Made by a program: the position numbers and the translations under genes. A DNA stretch of 64,000 bases from Eretmocerus hayati (taxonomy: Eukaryota > Arthropoda > Insecta > Hymenoptera > Aphelinidae), in the NCBI GenBank assembly GCA_029851415.1, contig CM056744.1, positions 9,865,268 to 9,929,267 of the forward strand. Reading direction: 5' to 3'. How positions within the stretch are numbered: the stretch's first letter is position 1; each line of letters begins with the position of its first letter. Shown here one piece after another: positions 56,227-64,000 of the stretch. A model generated the notes under the pieces. It made no database searches. It worked only from the letters and a program-made list of their open reading frames with translations, and was not told the DNA's origin.

Positions 56227-58210
56227 CTGCCTACGGCAGCTGCACAGAATCGAGTGAACGCGGGCTTTCAGGATTCCTTAAAATTTTTTGAGTTTCTCGC
56301 CCCTTCAAGTATCACTACGAAGCGATCGAAATATCGTACAAATGGACAGAAATACTCCCAATCTGAGTGAAAATAAAAGTACTATGACCTGTCTGTTTGC
56401 AGGTAAAGTCGCAGTATAATAAAAGATAGATCAATATGGATGATTCGTATCGTTTGGTCGGATGCTCATTTAAAAAAACTCAGATTGCAACAAGATCGGA
56501 ACCATTTTTACCAAAGACATTTATAAAAATCGTAGAACGATGCTAACTTTGACATGGTGTCTACCAAACCTCTTTTCCCAAATTCCCTGAGAATTTCAGG
56601 TTCTCCGGAAATACAAATTCAAAATTTCCCGATGGAAAGGAATCCAATCAGTGGGTTCTTTCAACACTCTTAGGCTGGACTCTATCAATGAATCTTTACA
56701 AGTTTGATCAAGTTCTACCAGTGACGGGGTAAACCAGCTAGATACATTCTCTATCTAATTCAAGAGCAGAATCTAGAAGATGATTATAAAAATATGAGTG
56801 GATAATGGTCAGTTCTTTTTCACCGATTCCCCATAGTCGGTAACTATTCTTTTTTTCAAACATATCCAGATTATCTGAGAAAATTCCCAAAAAATATTAT
56901 TGATAAGGAATGAATGTAACCACAGCCTAAGGTCAAGTATCTGATTGCAGATGGAGAAAAATAAGAATTAAAAACTTCTAGAAACTCAAACTTGATCACT
57001 CTAGCTTCGTTTACGTCACTTTAATATTGCTCTGACGAAAAAAATTTGGGTTGGAATGTCGTTTCGATCAGACCAAGAATTCCTCTTGTATTTCCCGACG
57101 TAGAAACCGAATTCAATATCTTTATTGCTCCGTATCGTCTGCATATTTATGATCGCATTTTCTAAAAACGGCGTTCTTGATGTTCTTTTTCTTGCTTACT
57201 TTGTACAACTAGCCCGGTTAGAAATCAGTTTGTTAGGATTTAAAAAATGCGGACGATAGAGAGCGATTGGGATCTTGAATTCGATTTCTACGTCGGAAGT
57301 CATAGCACAAATTCATGTTCTGGTAGAAACAACATTTCGAACCCAAAATTTTGTTCCTTAGTATCACCTGATTCCAGCAATACGATTTTCCATGTACACA
57401 GCTGACGGTAGAGAATGGGTTGATATTGAAACTGTCAGGAACGTATTGCATCGAGTGAAATGAAAACATACTCTAACAATTTTTTCTGGAGTATCACTAC
57501 AAGGGCATAGCGTCAGCAGTTCCCCGGAGAGGAACCGATTCGTTGAAGTCTGCTGAGAGTGGAATCATTTTTATAAATCTCCATGGTTAAGTCTCAAATT
57601 CCCTGAGAATTCCCTGATTTCCAGAATCAGTAGACACCTTATTTGAGATTGTAAAGAAAAGAAGTTGATGTGGCACTTGTTAGTTGTCGTCGGTGTACTT
57701 GTGGTTCTACTCGATTGACGAAGACTTGTTTAAATCAAAATCGAGACGAAACATTCCAAAGTTTTTTCTCTTTGAATAAGAATTGTTCTTTACAACAACA
57801 GAACACCACCTAACTTATCGTCAGCATTTTTCTGATTGATCGAACATACTTTGGATGAGCATGATTCAGAGTTTCAAAGTTCTCATAGAAAACCATTCAA
57901 ATGTTCATTTAAGTGCCGGCTCTTGAGGTTTAAATTTAAGCTATCTGTAGAATAGGAAAATACGTCACGTATTTTTCATTAATCATTACATGGTGAGTAC
58001 TTAAAACGACAGACAAGTGCCTTATAAGTTATATGATCACAACCTATTCGGATGAAGTTGACAGATATTTTGTAGAATGGGTGTATACTATATAAACAAG
58101 CGGCTGATAGTGAGTTCCGTAACATGAACGTAGAAGAACTTTTTTTTATAAAATGAGCTTGTGAACTGACATAGCTGAAACTTGTAAAACAGTAGGTAGA
58201 AATTCACTTC
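56227..58210. other. Non-coding stretch downstream of gene D
   Basis: No repeat or coding frame was recognised. No canonical poly(A) signal was noted in the first 200 bases past the stop of gene D. Confidence 0.4.
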
Positions 58211-61180
58211 TTACAGCGAGGAGTTCTCGCAACTAGAGTCTGTCGATTTTGAGCCATGAGTTTCATTCGATCTTTTGAGGCTTCCATGCACGTAAGTAGC
58301 CAAAATCAATTTCTCCAAACTCTCGTAACATAGATGATTTATAATCTCTTCAGAGCAGCAATTTGGCCAATCACGGTTGGTAGCACGGTTGAGAGCTTCC
58401 TTAGCTGGTTCCAGAACTTTAAATCTCTTGAGACCTTCTTCATACTTCTTCTTGATCATCTTACCAAAATGTTTGTAATCTTGGCCATTATCTATGGATA
58501 ACACGGCTGCTTTGAATTCTTCATTCATAGATAATTTTGCCACGGCATTAGTATCTTTTGACAGAATATCGAATAACGTCGTGCAGTTATTCAATTTCTG
58601 TGTTTTCAAACGCTGCATTTCCAAATCGATCTCCGCGTCCATCAATTTCAATTTGGGTAACGATGGGTGATGCATTAATACATCGTAGTGATTCATTACT
58701 TTATCACTAATATTTAGTCGCAGTATCAACATCTTTTTTACATGACCGACAGTGATGTTGATAATTTCTTGGATGCCGTCACCCCTTCGTGCATCAGATA
58801 CCATTGCCAACTGCTTTGTGAGATAATAGATCGGCGGATGTCCGTCAACATTTTCCAAATTGATATCTGCTCCGGACTCTAGTAACTTTTTGGTGCAAAA
58901 CAAATTCCTCTTACCGATGGCCAAATGCAGGAAAGTTTCTTTACGTTCATTTTGTGCATTGATATTTATATTGGGATGATCTAACAACTTTTTGTAGACA
59001 TCGTTAGATGTGGGACAATCGCCGAACTCTTTAAGAGCTTCATGCAAAGGAGTGTTGAGATTTCTATCCGTAGAATTGACATTGGCACCAAGGTTAAGTA
59101 ACGTATCAATCATACAAGTGACATCTGACTTGTTGATTGATTGAAAGACTGCGATGTGTAAGGGGGTGCTTCCCCTGCCATTGACAGCATTTGGATCAGC
59201 TCCTCTCTTCAAAATGATTTCTGCTAAGTCACTATTAGGCATATATTTGTGGTGCTCATAAGCAAGCAGGTGTAAAATCGAACCATGACTACATTCGCAA
59301 GAATTTATGTCAGCACCATGCTCTAGGATAATGTCCATTATCTGTTTCTGCCTGAGAAACATTTCGTCTTGAAAGCTGTCAACCCATTCTTGGTTGTGAT
59401 ACCAGAAACTGTTACCGTACAGAATGGAGGGGACATCGAAAACATTCGATAAGGGGGAGCAACCTGAATCATCTTCGGCGTCAACGTCAGCCCCACGATC
59501 GATTAATAATTGAATGATTTGGATATGATTTGTGCGCGTGGACAGCCAATGTGCATCGTTACCAGTTTCTTTATAGCCTTCGTGTGACCCATACACGAGC
59601 TCAGTGGGTTCATGATCGCAAGCCAGGTGGAGAGGAGTGCATCCTCTTTCATCAACGGCATTCACATCGGCTGCATGTTCTAAAAGGAATTTAACGAACT
59701 CCAAACTATTACGACTTACAGCGAAATGCAACGCAGAGAATCCCGCATAACGACGGGAATGTGGTGAAACAGGCGAATTTACCTGTGCTCCATTCAAAAC
59801 CAAAGTTTGAACTATACCAAAATCTTCACCAGTGCAAGCGATGTGCAGGTACGAGACACCATAGTTGTCAGTGTGATTCATTCCGAGAGGGTTCATTGAC
59901 ACCAGAAACTTTTCGGAATCGTCCAATGCGCGTACGATTGCATATTCGCAAAAAGAATGATGGAGAGGAGTGCAGTTTTCTGAATCTTTTGCGACAGGAT
60001 CAGCGCCATATTGCAGCAATAATTTGACAGTTTTAAAGCGCCGCTTGCAATCAATCTTTCTTCGTTCATCGTCATAGTTCAGTTCCGCCATACAAACAAG
60101 ATGTAATGGGGTTACTCCATTTTTATTAGATTTGTTAGGATCAGCACCGCGCTCGAGGAGTAATTTCAACACATCATATGAAATCTGCACTGCTGCAAAA
60201 TGTGCTGCAGTGTAACCGGGATATGTATCATCATCCAAAGAGACACAGCTATTCACATCTGCTCCACTGTCAATGTGATGTCTGATGAGATCCAAGCTGT
60301 CTGCAGCATCATCTTCGTCTGAACAATTGAGGAGGCACAGCATGTGTAGATGACTGAGTCCATTCTCATCCACTGGGTTGATGAATTGACTTTCACTTGA
60401 ATATTTTAAACAATCTATAACGATGGAATTCCTGAATAAATAATGATATTGGCTCCTAAAGCCAAGGTGAAAACATGTTCTCCCACGTTTATCCATGGCA
60501 CACAGGTCGACGTCATGCTTCAAAAGATCCAAGAGTATTGCTAGAGTGCCTGATTTACTTGTCAAGGCAAAGTGCAATGGCGTAAAACCTTTCCATTCAT
60601 CTTTGGTAAAAGTTGATCGGCTTCTTCCGGAAAATCCTAGAGAAATAAACATTTGAATAGCTTCCAGATCACCCATCCAACATGCTGCATGAAATAGAGC
60701 TACGTGATTCTGACAGTCTGGTTTCAGGGCACTTGAGTTTTTTGGGCTTTTGTAATCATCCAATACAGATTTCACTATGTTGACTTTATGCTGACTCATG
60801 GCCAATTCAAGGGCTGTATCTTTGTTGTAATCCTTATCGAAGATTGAAGCTCCTTTTTTCAGTAATGCTTTAAAAAGCTCCAGGTCATCCATCTCGACTG
60901 CATAGTAAAGTGGTGTACAGTGAGTTTTGGTCTCTGTAGGTGCTTTCACAACGCACCCGTTTTTCATAAGATACTTGGAGATAGACTTATGTCCTCTCCG
61001 TAGGGCAGTCACAAGTAATAGGTAATCGAAAGATTCAGCCTTGTTCAATAACTGGGTCTCTAGAGAAATCTGCTGTACTTTTGCCAAGGTGCCATCTTCC
61101 ACAGTTGACAAAAACTTATCCTGCTCCTTTGATAATTTAGGCCGTTTGATCTTCGACGCCATCGTTGTTAAACGTTTCAT
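58211..61180 (-). CDS. Ankyrin-repeat protein D with PRANC-like C-terminus
   Basis: A single open frame. I chose the ATG at 61180 (989 codons); an ATG at 61162 (MASKIK) is an alternative, and the upstream extension to 61195 would need a TTG. A basic, lysine-rich head precedes a helical segment and some seventeen ankyrin units, including CTPLYYAV, GFTPLHFAL, GYTAAHFAA, GVTPLHLVC, CTPLHHSF, GVSYLHIAC, GFSALHFAV, GCTPLHLACD, GSTPLHIAV and NTPLHEAL. Residues about 865-965 form the PRANC-like region: LFDILSKDTNAVAKL, MIKKKYEEGLKR, EPAKEAL, and the F-box-like WPNCCSEEIINHL. A polar Ser-rich tail of about 28 residues follows and is absent from gene C. It is the most divergent member of the cluster. 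A ubiquitin-adaptor role is inferred only. Confidence 0.92.
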   Translation of the reverse strand: MKRLTTMASKIKRPKLSKEQDKFLSTVEDGTLAKVQQISLETQLLNKAESFDYLLLVTALRRGHKSISKYLMKNGCVVKAPTETKTHCTPLYYAVEMDDLELFKALLKKGASIFDKDYNKDTALELAMSQHKVNIVKSVLDDYKSPKNSSALKPDCQNHVALFHAACWMGDLEAIQMFISLGFSGRSRSTFTKDEWKGFTPLHFALTSKSGTLAILLDLLKHDVDLCAMDKRGRTCFHLGFRSQYHYLFRNSIVIDCLKYSSESQFINPVDENGLSHLHMLCLLNCSDEDDAADSLDLIRHHIDSGADVNSCVSLDDDTYPGYTAAHFAAVQISYDVLKLLLERGADPNKSNKNGVTPLHLVCMAELNYDDERRKIDCKRRFKTVKLLLQYGADPVAKDSENCTPLHHSFCEYAIVRALDDSEKFLVSMNPLGMNHTDNYGVSYLHIACTGEDFGIVQTLVLNGAQVNSPVSPHSRRYAGFSALHFAVSRNSLEFVKFLLEHAADVNAVDERGCTPLHLACDHEPTELVYGSHEGYKETGNDAHWLSTRTNHIQIIQLLIDRGADVDAEDDSGCSPLSNVFDVPSILYGNSFWYHNQEWVDSFQDEMFLRQKQIMDIILEHGADINSCECSHGSILHLLAYEHHKYMPNSDLAEIILKRGADPNAVNGRGSTPLHIAVFQSINKSDVTCMIDTLLNLGANVNSTDRNLNTPLHEALKEFGDCPTSNDVYKKLLDHPNININAQNERKETFLHLAIGKRNLFCTKKLLESGADINLENVDGHPPIYYLTKQLAMVSDARRGDGIQEIINITVGHVKKMLILRLNISDKVMNHYDVLMHHPSLPKLKLMDAEIDLEMQRLKTQKLNNCTTLFDILSKDTNAVAKLSMNEEFKAAVLSIDNGQDYKHFGKMIKKKYEEGLKRFKVLEPAKEALNRATNRDWPNCCSEEIINHLCYESLEKLILATYVHGSLKRSNETHGSKSTDSSCENSSL

Positions 61181-61270
61181 CCTGGAAGTACGCAACTTCT
61201 TAGATTCTCATAATTCTGTTGATTTGACTTGTCAACTTCAGTTCATCACTCGATGAATGAGACCGAAATC

Positions 61271-61280
61271 TTTTTTTATC
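61271..61280 (-). promoter_or_regulatory. TATA-like box upstream of gene D
   Basis: The minus strand reads GATAAAAAAAG about 90 bases before the chosen ATG, in a position compatible with a core promoter and a short leader. Weak evidence; it may be chance in AT-rich DNA. Confidence 0.25.
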
Positions 61281-63187
61281 CGGGAGATGAAGATGATTGC
61301 TTCCGAACATTACGCAAAAATAGCTCGTGGAAAAGACGAGTCATTTTCAGTCCCTAGGACAATCATGAGACAATCAGAGCTTCCATGCACTGTCAACATT
61401 TTGTGAACAATCCAAATACACTCTTCGACTGAGGCTCTTAAAACCTACTTAGATCAAGACTTGTCATACGTTGCATATGAGGAAATGTACAGAACCTTTG
61501 ACTTTTAGTGTATCATACAGTATTTCAATAAGATTGGGACTTTCACGCCCTGAAAAAATGTTTTTCAGATAATTTCTATAGTTTCCAGGATGGTACTCTA
61601 TCGATTTTTTATGACAAACGCGTAGTGCTCTTGATACGAGTTGGAATATCATCTGATTTCGCACTGTTTTAATGTAACCAACTCGACCTTCCGATACTCC
61701 TCAGCGGGTGGAGAAAATAACATTGTTCCAAAAAATCTGAAAAAATCTTATGTGACTCTTCAAACGTCATTCAATCATAAAACATTTGTTCTGATAGCGA
61801 CTCAGATACCTGGTCAGAGTCGTGCTTCCATGAAAAGTGTACCGTCAAATCGGATAACTTTGGTACAGTGGGTGCAATTTTGGTAGACCCCCGAAAATTG
61901 ACTTTCAAAGCTGCTCTCGGCAAGGTGAATGATTCTATCGCTTTGAAATCTATCCTCCCTTCTTGGCACATACATAAACCATGTGTTGAGCCACCATAGA
62001 TCCCGTGTAAATGATTGCAGTCGTTTATCGAAGTTTTTTTCAAAAAGGTTGATTTAGCGCCGATACGCGAGTGGTCCAGTTAGTGTACTTGGCAAGAAGT
62101 GTTCCGGAACGAAGTACGGGTGTATAATGCTACATTTCCATCGCATATATCACCATATTGAAGAAACCATCGTTACATTGGAGTATTCACAGCATTTGGG
62201 TTTTAATGAATGAAAAACAGGAAAAAAACCATGAAAGGACGTACCAAAGTTACCTCACTCTAGAAGGTAGGGTAGCTTCAGAACACCTTCCTATCACAGC
62301 TTCTTTTCAACTCATATCTAGTCGAGTGATGGTCTATGGGGTTTTAAAATGTTTCAACTGCTTAAAATAAAACTTTTGAACGATTAAAATTAATTCACTC
62401 GCTCGGTGGTGTGTAGAATTGAGATATCCTGTAAGTGTACCAAAGTTGCCCGATCGGGGTCTAACTTTGATACACTTCTTCAACTGCTAATATGTAGCTC
62501 CAGCTCAGACACATCAAATAGAACTTTGTATTCTGTCAATCGAAAGCTGAGACTGTGAACTTTCGATTGACTACCAATAGAAGTGGGTTTTGTCAATGTA
62601 TGTTGGAATGCCGAGCCAAACAGAATGAAAAGCGCCGAAAACGTACCGAAATTACCCAATTTGATGGTAACTCACTTTTTGGAAAATACTCACTTCCTCC
62701 ACTTTTTCGTATGAAAAAAAAAAAAAATAAAATAACATTTGAGCTAGGATGAGTAGGGTAGTGGGAAATTGAAGAGTAAGAATAGACGATCAAAATGTTT
62801 CTTGGTTTGGTAGCGACACATTATCCTGGCCAAAGATCTGTGACGTTGAACTAGCAAAATTTGTCGCGCCCACCGCTTAAAAAAACATGAACCTTTGTTA
62901 CTCGATTAATGAGTAGATGTCGCTCCCAGATCCTATAGCCGATTTTACTTTGACGTATGATGAATTATCATGCACTCCAATGAGGTGGCTATAACGACTG
63001 TTATTTGAGGGAAGAGCTCGGGAAACTTATTCAGCGTCTGAAGGCTGATTTTTTCGGGCAAAGAAGATGCATGTAACAGGTCTAAATTATAATTGTCGAC
63101 TTTGTATGTAGTTCTTACATTATTTTCACACTGCAAGCTCATCAAAATTCAAGTGGGAAAGCTACGGAAAAGCAAAAATTGCATGTA
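61281..63187. other. Upstream of gene D, with monomer-family repeats
   Basis: GTACCRAARTTACCC-type words recur at about 62243, 62438 and 62645, and inverted at about 61858 (AACTTTGGTAC). Spacing is near 200 bp, suggesting degenerate tandem monomers. No gene was recognised. Confidence 0.45.
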
Positions 63188-63352
63188 CACTCGGGAGGAA
63201 GGTGAACTGCAGTAACTGTGACGGTCAGTGTTAGTTCGATATCTTCCGTCTCTCTCGCACCCAATAGGTTATGGCACGAGTGCGAACGAGACGGAAGATC
63301 TCGATCGGTCACTGACCGTCACAGTCACTGCAGTTCACCTTCCTCCCGAGTG
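63188..63352. mobile_element. 165-bp palindromic MITE with TA duplication
   Basis: Ends CACTCGGGAGGAAGGTGAAC and its exact complement are flanked by TA (63186-63187, 63353-63354). Arms of about 45 bp are nearly perfect, and the centre contains CTCTCGCACCC/GTGCGAACGAGA. TA duplication suggests mobilisation by a Tc1/mariner-type transposase. A truncated relative is at 14964. Confidence 0.88.
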
Positions 63353-63354
63353 TA

Positions 63355-64000
63355 CCTCTGACAACACTGTGGACGCAGGGAAAGTGAAATTTGATTAGTG
63401 TAACGGAAAGAGGCTCAATTCTGGGAATGGAATTCAATTAAACGGTTGGAACAACATCTTTATCAACCATTATACCGCACTATTCCCGATCCATCTACTC
63501 GGAGAGCCTTTGATAGTGACGAAAACATGATGGACTAATTCCACCTCATTGTTCTCAGGGAATTAACATCTTCCAAAAATGGTGGGCACAACTTTTTTTT
63601 ACATTTTAGAGCTACCAAAACACTATGGAATTGGTTTCAAGAGCGAAAAGGAGGGAAAAAATTATTTTTCTCGGATGGTCCAAAAGTTGAAGGTTTGGTA
63701 GATTTCCTCATATGTGTTGTTCTATTCAACTCAAATCTTTCATGCAACATGTCTGATTTTGAGTGTTTGAATTGATTTAATTATCGATTCAAGGAATTAA
63801 ATGAAATGAGTACTGTTCCATTGATTTCAAAAAAGGAATAAGGTATTTTGTCAAAATTAATGATAGACACATTTTAAGAAGATAAGTCGATAATGCCAGG
63901 ACTAACTCAAAGATGAATCAACTTGGAAATAAGCTGGATGAGTTCCTCAAGAATTCCCTGCAATCTGTCATTTGTTCACATGATGTGTATGAGCAGCTCT
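63355..64000. repeat. Dispersed repeat at right edge, relative of 40050-40330
   Basis: 63740-64000 aligns with 40050-40330. A helical scrap (NQLGNKLDEFLKNSL) can be read near the end and runs off the window. 63355-63739 shows nothing. Confidence 0.5.

Noticed and set aside
10570..61180. Wolbachia or poxvirus DNA contamination or a viral insertion
   Set aside because: No other bacterial or viral gene is present, the surroundings are insect-type transposons, and splice acceptors precede two starts. The genes appear to be resident.
61181..61195. Upstream extension of gene D's start
   Set aside because: It depends on a TTG start. The ATG codons at 61180 and 61162 are better candidates.

Overview
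This is eukaryotic nuclear DNA, AT-rich and packed with repeats. It looks like an insect genome, most plausibly a parasitoid hymenopteran. Reasons: large ankyrin-repeat genes with a PRANC-like C-terminus (a combination known from poxviruses, Wolbachia and parasitoid wasps), eukaryotic splice acceptors just upstream of two of their start codons, hAT-, TTAA- and TA-type transposon remnants, a LINE ORF1, and a tRNA-derived SINE. The species cannot be fixed from the sequence alone.

The only convincing host-type genes are one family of ankyrin genes, all on the minus strand. There are two apparently complete copies (about 44.3-47.2 kb and 58.2-61.2 kb), one copy whose reading frame stops before the PRANC region with a frameshifted PRANC relic just beyond it (10.3-13.0 kb), one copy cut in two by a 5.9 kb foldback-like element and also cut at its 3' side by a SINE (0.25-7.9 kb), and one small fragment (8.2-8.5 kb). 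This is a birth-and-death gene cluster. The split copy is closest to the copy at 44.3-47.2 kb.

Layout: 0-8.5 kb, broken ankyrin copies and the foldback-like element. 8.5-13 kb, a MITE and the PRANC-less ankyrin gene. 13-16 kb, small inverted-repeat elements. 16.9-22.1 kb, a low-coding block bounded by two identical 155-bp direct repeats, possibly a decayed LTR element. 22.7-26.8 kb, a MITE cluster interrupted by an 1.8 kb hAT-type element with its own nested insertion, followed by a 1.76 kb palindrome that duplicates a gene fragment. 27-29.6 kb, short repeats. 29.6-31.2 kb, a TIR element. 31.2-37.8 kb, one LINE ORF1 split into three pieces by two TIR elements. 38.5-39.3 kb, two TTAA-flanked MITEs that share one TTAA. 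39.5-43.1 kb, foldback and composite palindromic elements. 44.3-47.2 kb, an ankyrin-PRANC gene. 47.5-50.4 kb, a TIR element with a hAT element nested inside. 53.3-56.2 kb, two more TIR elements. 58.2-61.2 kb, the second complete ankyrin-PRANC gene. 63.2 kb, a perfect TA-flanked MITE.

The ankyrin-PRANC proteins have no evident signal peptide. By analogy with characterised ankyrin/F-box-like PRANC proteins they could be substrate adaptors for ubiquitin ligases; that is inference. Boundaries and target-site duplications were read by eye, and no database search was possible.
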